Shown here: positions 31,893 through 40,385 of the stretch, in pieces
Layout of the letters: each line of letters begins with the position of its first letter
Position numbering within the stretch: the first letter of the stretch is position 1
Source of the DNA: Corynebacterium sp. HMSC05H05
GTDB taxonomy: Bacteria; Actinomycetota; Actinomycetes; Mycobacteriales; Mycobacteriaceae
Direction: 5' to 3'
Assembly: GCF_001807265.1 (NCBI RefSeq)
Contig: NZ_KV788411.1
Span: forward strand, 1-64,000
DNA length: 64,000 nt
The notes under the pieces: model-generated
Told to the model about the DNA's origin: nothing
What the model saw: the letters and a program-made list of their open reading frames with translations, nothing else
Databases searched by the model: none
Translations under genes and position numbers: made by a program

Positions 31893-33374
31893 GTGACGCA
31901 GAAGCTCTTCGATATGCCAGACCCGACCGACCCGCTTGCCGCCCCTGCGCTGATGGCGAGGGCGCAGGATGTCGTCGTCAAGCATGCTGCTCTGCTTGAG
32001 CCCCTCGCGCAACTGTTCGCAGGCCGCGGCGAGACCTTATATATGGTCGGCGGCTCGGTGCGCGACGCGATGCTCGGCCGCGGGGTGCACGACCTCGACT
32101 TCACCACCTCCGCGCGCCCCGAGGTGATCCAGGAGATCCTGGACGAATGGGGCGAGAAAGTGTGGGACACCGGCATCGAGTTCGGCACCGTCTCCGCCAT
32201 CCGCCACGGCGAAACCGTGGAGATCACCACCTTCCGCTCCGACCTCTACGACGGCGTGACGCGCAACCCCGAGGTCACCTTCGGCGACACACTCGAGGGC
32301 GACCTCATCCGACGCGACTTCGCGTGCAACGCCATGGCCATTGAGCTTTCGCTTGACGACGAGCTCCGCCTCTCCCCCACCTTCCACGACCCCGTCGACG
32401 GGCTTTCGGACCTGGTGCAGCAGGTGCTGGACACGCCGCAGGAGCCCGAGGTGTCGTTCCGCGACGATCCCCTGCGCATGCTGCGCGCCGCCCGGTTCGT
32501 CTCCCAGTTGGGCTTCACCGTGGCAGACCGGGTGTTCAACGCGATGTGCGACATGGCCGGCGAGATCGAGCGCATCACCGCCGAGCGCGTGCAGGCGGAG
32601 TTGGACAAACTCATGCTCGGCGCGCGTCCCTGGGAGGGCATCGACCTGCTCGTGTCCACCGGTCTGGCTGGGTATATTTTGCCCGAGATCCCCGCGCTGC
32701 AGCTGGAGACCGACGAGCACATGCAGCACAAGGACGTCTACCGCCACTCCCTGACCGTGCTGCGCCAGGCCACCGAACTCGAGGACGAGGGCCCGGACCT
32801 GAAGCTGCGCTGGGCGGCGCTGATGCACGACATCGGCAAACCCGCCACCCGCGCGCCCAAGGAAGGCGGCGGCGTGACCTTCCACCACCACGAGGTGGTC
32901 GGCGCGAAGATGACCCGCAAGCGCCTAAAGGCCCTGAAGTACCCGAAGCACGTCATCTCGGATGTGGGCCAGCTCGTGTTCTTGCACATGCGCTTCCACG
33001 GCTTCGGCGAGGGCCAGTGGACCGACTCCGCCGTGCGCCGCTACGTCACCGATGCCGGCGAACTACTGCCCAAGCTGCACAAACTCGTGCGCGCCGACTC
33101 CACCACCCGCAACGCCAAGAAGGCCGCGCGCCTGCAGCGCACCTACGACCACCTGGAGGAGCGCATCGCCGATATCGCCGCGAAGGAGGACCTCGCGCGC
33201 GTGCGCCCGGACCTGGACGGCAACGAGATCATGCAGATCCTGGGGCTTGAACCCGGCCCGGAGGTGGGCAAGGCATGGAAGTATCTCAAGGAGCTGCGCC
33301 TGGAGCGCGGCGAACTGGACCACGACGAAGCCGTCGCAGAGCTGAAAGCCTGGTGGGAGAGGGAAAATGCCTGA
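31893..33374 (+). CDS. pcnA: CCA tRNA nucleotidyltransferase
   Basis: A 493-residue class II nucleotidyltransferase that adds or repairs the 3' CCA of tRNAs. The catalytic head has [26 protein letters not shown] at about residues 51-76 in parts, with the metal-binding DLDF. The segments [11 protein letters not shown] and [13 protein letters not shown] are family hallmarks. An HD domain follows ([12 protein letters not shown]). CCA is not encoded in the two tRNA genes here, so this activity is needed. GTG 31893 is used; ATG 31914 is an alternative. It overlaps the YqgE gene by 8 bases. Confidence 0.93.
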   Translation: MTQKLFDMPDPTDPLAAPALMARAQDVVVKHAALLEPLAQLFAGRGETLYMVGGSVRDAMLGRGVHDLDFTTSARPEVIQEILDEWGEKVWDTGIEFGTVSAIRHGETVEITTFRSDLYDGVTRNPEVTFGDTLEGDLIRRDFACNAMAIELSLDDELRLSPTFHDPVDGLSDLVQQVLDTPQEPEVSFRDDPLRMLRAARFVSQLGFTVADRVFNAMCDMAGEIERITAERVQAELDKLMLGARPWEGIDLLVSTGLAGYILPEIPALQLETDEHMQHKDVYRHSLTVLRQATELEDEGPDLKLRWAALMHDIGKPATRAPKEGGGVTFHHHEVVGAKMTRKRLKALKYPKHVISDVGQLVFLHMRFHGFGEGQWTDSAVRRYVTDAGELLPKLHKLVRADSTTRNAKKAARLQRTYDHLEERIADIAAKEDLARVRPDLDGNEIMQILGLEPGPEVGKAWKYLKELRLERGELDHDEAVAELKAWWERENA

Positions 33375-33972
33375 GTATTTTTACGCAGACCGCCTGTTCA
33401 ACGCACTGGAGCGGGTTGAACCAGAGCCGGGCATGCTGCTCGTCTCCGCGCCCGGCATGTTCTCCCTCGAGTTCGCCCGCACCGTGGTGCTGGTGCTGGA
33501 GCACGACGCGGACCACACCCTCGGCGTGGTGCTGAACCGCCGCAGCGAGGTCGCGGTCGCCAACGTGATGGACGCGGGCTGGGCCGAATTGGCCGCCAAG
33601 CCGCAGGCCGTGCACATCGGCGGGCCTGTCAGCCCCCAGTCTGCGGTGGGTTTGGGCGTGACTGCGGCCGGCGCGCCCGAGAACCCCTACCTCAACCGTC
33701 TGGCAAACCGCCTCGTGCTAGTGGACCTGAACGCCTCCCCCGTCGAGCTCGCCTCTGAGCTCGACGGCGTCCGCATCTTTGCCGGCTACGCCGAGTGGGC
33801 GCCGGGCCAACTTGACGACGAGATCCTGCGCGGCGACTGGTTTGTCACCCCCGCCCTGCCCAGCGACGTCGTCGCTCCCGCGGGTGCGGATCTGTGGGGT
33901 GACGTGATGCGTCGACAAGCAATGCCTTTGCCGCTCTTCGCCACTTTCCCTGCGAACCTCGAGGACAACTAG
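33367..33972 (+). CDS. YqgE/AlgH family protein
   Basis: A 201-residue protein of the UPF0301/AlgH family: GMLLVSAPGM near the start, then VVLVLEHDADHTLGVVLNRRSE and later HIGGPVSPQSAVGLG, all conserved. ATG 33367 lies inside the end of pcnA, and the TAG shares a base with the azlC GTG. The molecular function is not established in the family. Confidence 0.93.
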   Translation: MPEYFYADRLFNALERVEPEPGMLLVSAPGMFSLEFARTVVLVLEHDADHTLGVVLNRRSEVAVANVMDAGWAELAAKPQAVHIGGPVSPQSAVGLGVTAAGAPENPYLNRLANRLVLVDLNASPVELASELDGVRIFAGYAEWAPGQLDDEILRGDWFVTPALPSDVVAPAGADLWGDVMRRQAMPLPLFATFPANLEDN

Positions 33973-34682
33973 TGGCTGTTTCACGTGAAACATCCGCCGA
34001 AATTCGGCTGGGGCTTCGCGACATGTGGCTCGTCGCGCTCGGCCTGATCCCTCTCGGCCTGGCGTTCTGCTTACTGATGACCCAATCCGGTTTCGCCTGG
34101 TGGTGGACCCCAATTTTCTCCACGGTGATCTACGCCGGATCCATGGAGTTTCTGGCCATCGACATGGTGATCACCGGCGTCGGCCCCGTGACCAGCGCGA
34201 TCACCGGTTTCATGGTGAACTTCCGCCACCTGTTTTACGGGCTGACGTACCCGCGCTCCGAGATCCGCCGGGGAGCGCCGTCCGCCTACGCCACCTACGC
34301 GCTCACCGACGAGGTCTACGCCATCACCTCCACCCTTCGCGGCCGCCCTTCAGACGCGCGCCTGCTGACGATCTCCGTGGTCTGCCAGATCGCATGGATC
34401 GCCTCCGGCATCGTCGGTGCCCTGGCGGGTGCCGTCATCCCCGAGGGCGTGGAGGGCTTCGACTTCGCGCTGACCGCACTGTTCGCCGTGCTGGCGTTCG
34501 AGGCGTTCCAGGCCAGCCGCGACCTCTCCGCGCCCCTGATCGCTGGCGGCCTCGCTCTGGCTGCCGCCGTGGTGCTGCCGGGTCAAGTGATCATCGTGGC
34601 GCTCGTGTCCTACTTCCTCGTCCTCCTGCTACGCTTCTGGGCGCCGCGTATCGACGACAAGCTGACCTGGCGGCTGCCATGA
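33972..34682 (+). CDS. azlC: AzlC family branched-chain amino acid exporter subunit
   Basis: A 236-residue membrane protein of the AzlC/BrnF family with about seven membrane segments. Typical parts: LGLIPLGLAFCLLM, TPIFSTVIYAGSMEFLAIDMV, and VNFRHLFYGLTY. With AzlD/BrnE it exports branched-chain amino acids and methionine in corynebacteria. The GTG start is followed at once by a parS site, so the first codons encode the palindrome. Confidence 0.9.
   Translation: MAVSRETSAEIRLGLRDMWLVALGLIPLGLAFCLLMTQSGFAWWWTPIFSTVIYAGSMEFLAIDMVITGVGPVTSAITGFMVNFRHLFYGLTYPRSEIRRGAPSAYATYALTDEVYAITSTLRGRPSDARLLTISVVCQIAWIASGIVGALAGAVIPEGVEGFDFALTALFAVLAFEAFQASRDLSAPLIAGGLALAAAVVLPGQVIIVALVSYFLVLLLRFWAPRIDDKLTWRLP
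33978..33991. other. parS site 2
   Basis: GTTTCACGTGAAAC; the flanks extend the palindrome to TGTTTCACGTGAAACA (33977-33992). It covers codons 3-7 of azlC. Confidence 0.95.
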
Positions 34683-35041
34683 CCGTGTCGACCATGGCCA
34701 ACTACGGCCTTCCCGACGGCGTCTCGCTGCCCATGGTGGCCGCGGTGCTCATCCCCGTCGGCATCGTCACCGTGCTGCTGCGCGCACTCCCTTTCTCCAT
34801 GCTGCGCGTGCTCAAGGGCAGCCCGTTCATCGAGTTCCTCGCCGTGCTCATGCCCGTCGGCGTGATGACAGTGCTGGTCGCCTACACCCTCGTCGGCCAC
34901 GCCGGCTCCCCCGCCCACCTCGCATCCGCGCTCACCGCCCTGGTGGCCACCCTGCTGCTGCACTGGTGGAAGCGTCGCGCCGACGTGTCGATTTTCGCCG
35001 GCACCGCGCTCTACATGTTGCTGGTGAACGTGGTTTTTTAA
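34679..35041 (+). CDS. azlD: AzlD family branched-chain amino acid exporter subunit
   Basis: A 120-residue membrane protein with four hydrophobic segments; LLRALPFSML near residue 34 and the closing segment ALYMLLVNVVF match AzlD/BrnE. It overlaps azlC by ATGA and forms the two-subunit exporter with it. Confidence 0.88.
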   Translation: MTVSTMANYGLPDGVSLPMVAAVLIPVGIVTVLLRALPFSMLRVLKGSPFIEFLAVLMPVGVMTVLVAYTLVGHAGSPAHLASALTALVATLLLHWWKRRADVSIFAGTALYMLLVNVVF

Positions 35042-35162
35042 CTTGTGTGTTTCGGGTTTAGCTACAGGTGAATAGAAATCCGGGTCCCTGCGAAAGATGT
35101 GCTTCAATGACGGTAGTCAGGTAACTGGCACCATTCTGTAAGCTTCTACCTAGGAGATCCCC

Positions 35163-35612
35163 ATGAAGCGCTTTACCGCAGCTGCCCTGGCCGCAGCCAC
35201 CGCAATGTCCCTCGCTGTCGCTCCGGCACAGGCAGCCGATGACGTCGCCTACCTGCGAGGGCTGAACAAGCCGGGTGGGTCCTCTGCTGTGACCGATACT
35301 GAGCTTGCTGGCTACGCTGTCGCTGCTGGCCTCGTCGAGGGTCTCAACAAGGCGGATCTGACGAACAACCAGGGCCTCACTTCCTCCGTGCGTGACATGG
35401 TGGAGCGCGACGAGAAGAACAACACCAACAAGTTCAATGACGCTTCTAAGGGCGTGCTGAACAGCTCCCTGAAGAACGACGCGAACAATGGCTACAAGCT
35501 CGGTACCACCTTCGAGATTCTTCTCGGCACGGGTATTGCTGCTGTCCTCCTTGCTGCTCTGGGCGGCGCTGCATACGCAGGCGTGATCCCGGGTGTGCAG
35601 CTCCCGTTCTAA
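35163..35612 (+). CDS. Small secreted protein, SSLKND/IPGVxLP family member 1
   Basis: A 149-residue protein with a Sec signal (MKRFTAAALAAATAMSLAVAPAQA, cut before ADD). A polar, Asn/Asp-rich middle contains SSLKNDANNGYKLGTTFEILLGTG, followed by a small-residue hydrophobic helix (IAAVLLAALGGAAYAG) and the tail VIPGVQLPF. It is a close paralogue of the next gene and a more distant one of three genes at 50.5-52.0 kb. The function is unknown. The layout fits an exported envelope-associated peptide in the mycolate layer, but that is only inference. Confidence 0.75.
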   Translation: MKRFTAAALAAATAMSLAVAPAQAADDVAYLRGLNKPGGSSAVTDTELAGYAVAAGLVEGLNKADLTNNQGLTSSVRDMVERDEKNNTNKFNDASKGVLNSSLKNDANNGYKLGTTFEILLGTGIAAVLLAALGGAAYAGVIPGVQLPF

Positions 35613-35640
35613 GCTTCAGCGCTTAGATCCAGAATCCGAA

Positions 35641-35670
35641 CTCCTCTCCCCCTGCTCGGGAGGGGAGTTT
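35641..35670 (+). terminator. Probable terminator
   Basis: A 10-bp stem (35641-35650 with 35658-35667, one G-U pair) followed by TTT. It lies 28 bases after the stop of the first small secreted gene. Confidence 0.6.
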
Positions 35671-35817
35671 CCGCGTTTCCGAAGAGGTGTATATCGTCAC
35701 CGACCTTCCCAGCGTTACACTTTTCAAAACGTTTGAATACCTGCGGAAACATGTGTTTTACTGGCGCCTACCCGATTCCGGGTTGTTTAACGTCAGATTC
35801 GCACGAAGGAGTTTCCA

Positions 35818-36246
35818 ATGAAGCGCATTACCGCAGCTGCCCTGGCCGCAACCACCGCCCTGTCCTTGGCGGCCGTCCCGGCACAGGCTGAGGAGGGCAA
35901 CCAGAAGGACCTTTCCGACATCGTGAGCCCGGATCGCGCCTCCGACGTCACCGATGCCCACCTCGCTGTCGCCAAGGTGCAGGCCGAGGCCCGTGAGCTC
36001 CGCAACGAAGGTTCCGGCTACTCGGGCCCGTACAAGAGCTCGTCTGAGAAGAACCTGGTGCCGAAGAGCGCAAAGTCCTCCCTGAAGAACGATGTTGCAC
36101 GCGGCTACAAGCTCGGCACCACCTACGACATCCTCGTTGGCACCGGCATCGCCGCAGGCGTCTTGGCACTCGTTGGCGCCGCCGCAGCCGCAGCGGGCAA
36201 GATCCCGGGTGTCCCGGGTGTGCCGGCCGTTGAGCAGTTCTTCTAG
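35818..36246 (+). CDS. Small secreted protein, SSLKND/IPGVxLP family member 2
   Basis: A 142-residue protein. Signal MKRITAAALAATTALSLAAVPAQA, then a charged middle, SSLKNDVARGYKLGTTYDILVGTG (the shared block with member 1), a hydrophobic Ala-rich helix and IPGVPGVPAVEQFF. GAAGGAG precedes the ATG. The upstream region has ACATGTGT at 35749 and TACCCGAT at 35769, words also seen before the minus-strand paralogues. Confidence 0.75.
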   Translation: MKRITAAALAATTALSLAAVPAQAEEGNQKDLSDIVSPDRASDVTDAHLAVAKVQAEARELRNEGSGYSGPYKSSSEKNLVPKSAKSSLKNDVARGYKLGTTYDILVGTGIAAGVLALVGAAAAAAGKIPGVPGVPAVEQFF

Positions 36247-36252
36247 GCCTCA

Positions 36253-37512
36253 CTAGTCGTTGAAGGACCAGTTGCACTCCTCCATGGTCCGCATGGTGTC
36301 GTTGCGCTGCGGCAGGGAGTAGTTCGTGGACACGAAGCGCGTCCCGTCGCGGTAGACGAAGTGGATGTCTGAATGCTCCTTCAACGTCTGCAGATACCCC
36401 TCCGTAACCAGGGAGTGGCAGGCGGAGCACAGCGGCAGGAGATTCTCCAGGTCGGTGAGACCGCCGCTGGCCCAGTCTTCGATGTGGTGGATCTCGATGA
36501 AGCGCGTGTGCGTGCACCCCGGTGCCGCGCACTGCCCGCCCCACATCGTCAGCAGCGCGTTGACCTGCCCGTTCGTTGCCAGGCGCTGTTTGCGTCCGGT
36601 GTTGAGGATGAGGCCGTCGGAGTTGACCGTCGATAGGCGTATGTCCGCATTAGCCAGCAAGCTTGCAATGGCTTTCGACGGCGCGCCCACGTTGTTGGGC
36701 ATATACCCGCGACCGTCCGGAGTGGCCAGAATGTTCACGTGCGCACCCGGCGTGGTCAGCGTGTTTCGTGGCGTCGTGCGGGCCATGTGGACGATGCCCA
36801 TCAGCGCCCGCAGCAGCATGCGTCCAATAGGCAGCCCATAGCCGGAAACCGTTTTGCGCGCGGGGCGGTTCTCCTCCACCTCCTCGGCGCGCTCGAGGGC
36901 GATGTCGATTTCCCCGTTGACCTCTGGGTCAAGGTCCTCGAGCACCTCGTCGAGGTTGCAGTAGGCGATTTCGCCGATTTTCAGCGCGGCGACGAAAGCG
37001 GCGCCGTCCGTGGCGTTCATATTGCCGTGGAACGCGATATCTCCGTTCTCGCGCTTGTGCAGGCTCAGGTAATACTGGGGGCTGTCGTCGCCCTCCCCGT
37101 CCTGCGGCTTCTTCCCCGCCAGCGCGCATTCGAGCTCGTGGTAACCCATCCCGAGGGCGAGATCCACCAGCTCACGCTCATTTTCGGGCGTCATGTACTT
37201 CAACAGCAGCCGCACCACCGAGTAGCTCAGTGCAGCGGCAGTGAAGTGTTTGTGTAGGTAACGGAAGGGCCGCAGGCGGTGCGCGACGCTGACGTACTCG
37301 TGGGCGGTTGAGGATGACACGCCCAGGCGGCGCATGAGGAAGTGCGCGGTGGTCGTGGAGCCACATTCGATAGCGAGTGCGAGCTCGTCGAACGTCTGGA
37401 TTGCGGACAACAGCTCCGCTTTGCTTTGGGTCATTGCGCGGTGAGAGTCTTCGATTTGCTGGCTTAATGCGACGGCGATGGGGTTGGGTTCTGTGGCAAC
37501 TGCGGCGGTCAT
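36253..37512 (-). CDS. DUF222 protein with C-terminal HNH endonuclease domain
   Basis: About 419 residues from the ATG at 37512, chosen for the GGGGG stretch six bases upstream; the frame is open to 37575. The long DUF222 region (about 20-290) is followed by an HNH domain: CAAPGCTHTRFIEIHHIEDWASGG and LLPLCSACHSLV, with two CxxC-like zinc pairs and the HH pair. These proteins are numerous and multicopy in corynebacteria and mycobacteria and are often linked to mobile DNA. A nuclease activity is likely but the role is unknown. Confidence 0.85.
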   Translation of the reverse strand: MTAAVATEPNPIAVALSQQIEDSHRAMTQSKAELLSAIQTFDELALAIECGSTTTAHFLMRRLGVSSSTAHEYVSVAHRLRPFRYLHKHFTAAALSYSVVRLLLKYMTPENERELVDLALGMGYHELECALAGKKPQDGEGDDSPQYYLSLHKRENGDIAFHGNMNATDGAAFVAALKIGEIAYCNLDEVLEDLDPEVNGEIDIALERAEEVEENRPARKTVSGYGLPIGRMLLRALMGIVHMARTTPRNTLTTPGAHVNILATPDGRGYMPNNVGAPSKAIASLLANADIRLSTVNSDGLILNTGRKQRLATNGQVNALLTMWGGQCAAPGCTHTRFIEIHHIEDWASGGLTDLENLLPLCSACHSLVTEGYLQTLKEHSDIHFVYRDGTRFVSTNYSLPQRNDTMRTMEECNWSFND

Positions 37513-37626
37513 GTCGGGCCCCCTTGAGGCGAATGCGAGTTCGATTGCGGACATTATAAAACTTACCCCCGACATTTCTCTGACCTGCGGAAATGCAGTT
37601 TATAGCGATTGCTATAACTCGCCCGC

Positions 37627-37666
37627 AACTCCGCATTGCGGACAACTGGGCCTGCACCAACTATTG
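37627..37666 (+). repeat. Intergenic repeat, copy B
   Basis: A 40-base unit starting AACTCCGCATTGCGGACAA and ending CACCAACTATTG. It is identical to copy C, which starts 82 bases further on. The interspersed word GCTTATCGACGT (37673-37684) lies between them. Confidence 0.85.
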
Positions 37667-37672
37667 GCAATT

Positions 37673-37684
37673 GCTTATCGACGT
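37673..37684 (+). repeat. Copy of the interspersed word GCTTATCGACG
   Basis: Present here in the extended form ATTGCTTATCGACGTC, between two repeat copies. At least 17 copies of GCYTATCGACG occur in the window on both strands; see the findings for all positions. Confidence 0.8.
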
Positions 37685-37708
37685 CAGCTCCGCCTCAGCC
37701 CGCTCCGC

Positions 37709-37748
37709 AACTCCGCATTGCGGACAACTGGGCCTGCACCAACTATTG
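37709..37748 (+). repeat. Intergenic repeat, copy C
   Basis: Identical over 40 bases to copy B. It ends about 20 bases before the SD of the small membrane protein at 37786 and may supply its promoter. Confidence 0.85.
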
Positions 37749-37785
37749 TGATGCGACAACGAGGGGTACAAGGAGGCGCCTGAAC

Positions 37786-38040
37786 ATGGGGAAAGGTCAC
37801 CGCACCGCGTATATCTACGCGATTTTTGTGGCGGTTTGGATCGCAACACCGTTTATGGGTGACCACGTTCCCATGTGGGGCCAATGGCTTTATTGGGCTG
37901 GCTTGATCGCCGTAACTGTTTTGGGGTTTGTTATCGCGGTGCGTGAAAAGCGCCCCCTGCTGGGGATATTGTCTGTTCTTACCCTGCTTGCCTGGCCGAT
38001 CACTCTCGCGGTGGCGTTGTTGTCCGGTCCGTTTGTCTGA
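37786..38040 (+). CDS. Small three-helix membrane protein, unknown
   Basis: 84 residues with three hydrophobic segments: AYIYAIFVAVWIATPFM, WLYWAGLIAVTVLGFVIAV and LGILSVLTLLAWPITLAVALL. The SD AAGGAGG is ideally placed upstream of the ATG. The gene is bracketed by repeat copies C and D and has lower GC than its neighbours. I do not recognise the family. Confidence 0.65.
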   Translation: MGKGHRTAYIYAIFVAVWIATPFMGDHVPMWGQWLYWAGLIAVTVLGFVIAVREKRPLLGILSVLTLLAWPITLAVALLSGPFV

Positions 38041-38056
38041 TGGGCATGTCCCCTAC

Positions 38057-38095
38057 GACTCCGCATTGCGGACAACTGGGCCCGCACCAACTATT
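38057..38095 (+). repeat. Intergenic repeat, copy D
   Basis: Differs from copies B and C in two bases over 38. Its last base is the first base of the stop (TTA on the plus strand) of the next minus-strand gene. Confidence 0.8.
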
Positions 38096-38703
38096 TAATT
38101 TTTCAAGCTGTTCTTCTCAACCACCCGGAACCAGATGCGCCCCTCCTCCTGCTTCGGCGGAATGAGTCTGACGGGAACCGGATCACGGAGCGGGAAGTCG
38201 TAGTAGTCCTCGCGGATCGCCTGGTTGATGTTGCGCTCCTCTACCGTGTCGCTGACGTTCAGGTTGTAGCGAATTTCGTGGAGTGCGCGCTTGTATACCT
38301 GTCGGCGAACTTTCGGCGCGAGATTCTTCTGCTCCACCGGCTTGTCGATGTAGCGGCGGGGTCCGCTGGGGGTCGGAACCTCGATGATCACTGAGTTGTG
38401 GCGCCAGTCGTAGGTGTCCCTGTGCTCGGATCCCTCGCTGCGCCAGTCGGGGTTGTAGCGGATCCGGACGGCCACGGCCATGCCGTCGATGAGGTCGCGG
38501 CGGAACCAGATGAAGGCCTGGCCAGGTTTCAGGGCGAAGATGAGGGCGAACCCGGCCGCGATTGGCAAAGCGAATGCGAGCATGAAGCCTGGAGGGCCGA
38601 AGATGCTCTCGAAGAGTCCGACGTACTTCTCCATGACAAACAAGATCGGCTGGCCAATGTACCGCTGGAGCAACTCAATGATGGTGTCGAAGAATCCGTC
38701 CAT
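38095..38703 (-). CDS. Membrane-anchored hypothetical protein
   Basis: A 202-residue protein. The N-terminus is amphipathic, followed by one strong hydrophobic segment FMLAFALPIAAGFALIFAL (about residues 40-58), then a soluble basic domain with RYNPDWRSEGSEHRDTYDW and IREDYYDFPLRDPVPVRLIP in parts. No family recognised. Its stop codon lies at the edge of repeat copy D. Confidence 0.6.
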   Translation of the reverse strand: MDGFFDTIIELLQRYIGQPILFVMEKYVGLFESIFGPPGFMLAFALPIAAGFALIFALKPGQAFIWFRRDLIDGMAVAVRIRYNPDWRSEGSEHRDTYDWRHNSVIIEVPTPSGPRRYIDKPVEQKNLAPKVRRQVYKRALHEIRYNLNVSDTVEERNINQAIREDYYDFPLRDPVPVRLIPPKQEEGRIWFRVVEKNSLKN

Positions 38704-38765
38704 GGGCCAAGAATAAGCGCCCGCCGGGTGGGGCGGGCGTGGAAAACCGGAGGGACGTCGATAGG

Positions 38766-39068
38766 CTATTGCAACTTTGCTTGAGCCTCGGACCAGAGGC
38801 CCTCGAACTCCTCCTCGCTGAGGTGGGTGGCGGTGATGCCCTCCATGGAGTCGTAGGTGCGTGGGTGCGGAACGGTGCCCATGGGTTGGTTCGCCTGGCC
38901 GATGACTCGGCCGTCGACGTAGATGCCCGTGATGGTCTCGGCCGGGTCGAGCTCGATCATGCGGATCATGGTGCACTCGTGGGCTGAGATCTCCTCGAGC
39001 TCGGCGATATTGAGCAACTCGCCGCCGAGTTCGGGGACGTTGTAGTGGATGCGGACGAAATGTTTCAC
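38766..39068 (-). CDS. Hypothetical protein (100 aa)
   Basis: A soluble acidic protein starting MKHFVRIHYNVPELGGELL; it contains TGIYVDGRVIGQANQPMGTVPHPRTYDS in parts. The first codons lie next to parS site 3. It is downstream of the transporter gene with a 9-base gap and may be part of the trp-Rieske-transporter transcript. No family recognised. Confidence 0.65.
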   Translation of the reverse strand: MKHFVRIHYNVPELGGELLNIAELEEISAHECTMIRMIELDPAETITGIYVDGRVIGQANQPMGTVPHPRTYDSMEGITATHLSEEEFEGLWSEAQAKLQ

Positions 39069-39075
39069 GTGAAAC
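39062..39075. other. parS site 3
   Basis: GTTTCACGTGAAAC, between the transporter stop and the 100-residue hypothetical, overlapping the latter's start codon. Confidence 0.95.
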
Positions 39076-39077
39076 TC

Positions 39078-40019
39078 CTAGGAAATTCGGGAGGCGTACG
39101 CGGAGCAGATGACCAGTTGGCACATGTGGTAGATCATCAGCGGGATGATCAGCACGCCGAGCGAGGCGCCGCCGAAGATCACGGTGGCCATGGGCAGGCC
39201 GGTCGCGAGCGACTTCTGGGTGCCGCACATCTGGATGGCGACGCGATCCTCGCGCGGGAAACGTAGCGCCTTCGGGAGGATGCGGCTGAGCCACAGCATA
39301 GCGACGACCAGCACGCACGAGAACACCGTGAGGAACACGATCTCCCACGCGGAGACGTTGGACCAGACGCCAGAGACGACGCCGCGGGAGAACGCGGAGT
39401 AGACCACCATCCAGATGGAGCCGCGGTCCACGAGCTTGGTCGCCTTCGACTTGGCCAGCTCCCCCACCCGCGGGATGAAGTTGTGCGCCAGCTGGCCCAG
39501 GATGAACGGGAGGAGAAGCTGTAGGGCGATGTCGCCGAACACGGAGGCGTCCACGGACACCCCGTCGCCGGCGCCCATCAGCCACATCACCAAAAGCGGC
39601 GTGGCCACAACGCCGACGAGCGAGGACACCGACGCCGCCACCACCGCGCCCGAGACGTTGCCGCGCGCCACGCCGGTGAGCGCCACCGAGGACTGCACGG
39701 TGGACGGCACCAGCGACATGAACAGCAGGCCCTGGTACAGCTCCTCCGACATAAACGCCGTGGTGGGCCGCGCGAGGAGGCCGATCACCGGATAGATGAC
39801 GAACGTGAACGCCAGGATCAGCGCGTGCAGGCGCCAGTTGGTCAGGCCTTTCAGCGCCTCCTGGGTGGACAGGCGCGCGCCGTAGAGGAAGAACAGCAGC
39901 GCGATGCCCAGCTTCACCGCGACGGCGAACCCGTCCGCGAACGCGCCCTGGGCGGGCAGCACGAACGCGAGTGCCGCCGCGAGAACGATGCCGACGAGAA
40001 GCGGGTCGAGCTTCTTCAT
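39078..40019 (-). CDS. Bile acid:sodium symporter family (BASS) transporter
   Basis: A 313-residue membrane protein with about ten hydrophobic helices. Recognisable parts are LFFLYGARLSTQEALKGLTNWRLHALIL and FMSLVPSTVQSSVALTGVARGNVSGAVVAAS in parts, and CGTQKSLATGLPMA near residue 248, all typical of the SBF/YfeH-like group. The substrate is unknown. The start is ATG at 40019, directly after the Rieske gene, so the two genes are probably in one transcript with trp. Confidence 0.88.
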   Translation of the reverse strand: MKKLDPLLVGIVLAAALAFVLPAQGAFADGFAVAVKLGIALLFFLYGARLSTQEALKGLTNWRLHALILAFTFVIYPVIGLLARPTTAFMSEELYQGLLFMSLVPSTVQSSVALTGVARGNVSGAVVAASVSSLVGVVATPLLVMWLMGAGDGVSVDASVFGDIALQLLLPFILGQLAHNFIPRVGELAKSKATKLVDRGSIWMVVYSAFSRGVVSGVWSNVSAWEIVFLTVFSCVLVVAMLWLSRILPKALRFPREDRVAIQMCGTQKSLATGLPMATVIFGGASLGVLIIPLMIYHMCQLVICSAYASRIS

Positions 40020-40385
40020 CTACTCGGAAACGGAGATGTTGTCGCCGGCGTCGGTCACGGGGACCTCGCGCATGCCGGTGACGGCCGGGCCTGAGACGCG
40101 GGCGCCGTCGGCGATGCTGAATACCGAGCCGTGGGCGGTGCACTTGACGGTGTCGCCCTCAACCTTGGTGATCTTCTTCTGCTGGTGCGGGCACACGCTG
40201 GAGTACGCCACGTAGGTGCCAGCGGTGGGCTGGGCGATGATGAACTTGTCCAGGATCACCGCGGAGCCGACGGGAACGTCGGTCTTGGCAACTTCTTCGG
40301 GGGCCTCCTCTCCGCAGGCGGCGAGGAACGCACCGGCAAACGTAGTTGCGGTGCCGAGCAGGAACATGCGTCGTGAACAGGTCAT
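40020..40385 (-). CDS. Rieske (2Fe-2S) domain lipoprotein with Tat signal
   Basis: A 121-residue protein. The N-terminus SRRMFLLGTATTFAGAFLAAC combines a twin-arginine pattern with a lipobox Cys at residue 24. The Rieske ligands are in CPHQQKK and CTAHGSVF (two Cys, two His). Such small exported Rieske proteins are found as electron carriers of unknown partner. It overlaps the trpA stop by four bases, so it is read from the trp operon or its read-through. Confidence 0.9.
   Translation of the reverse strand: MTCSRRMFLLGTATTFAGAFLAACGEEAPEEVAKTDVPVGSAVILDKFIIAQPTAGTYVAYSSVCPHQQKKITKVEGDTVKCTAHGSVFSIADGARVSGPAVTGMREVPVTDAGDNISVSE

Noticed and set aside
38095-40143. A 682-codon minus-strand frame covering three genes
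   Set aside because: Only its end, from ATG 38703, is a real gene; the rest is the wrong frame across the transporter and the 100-residue hypothetical.
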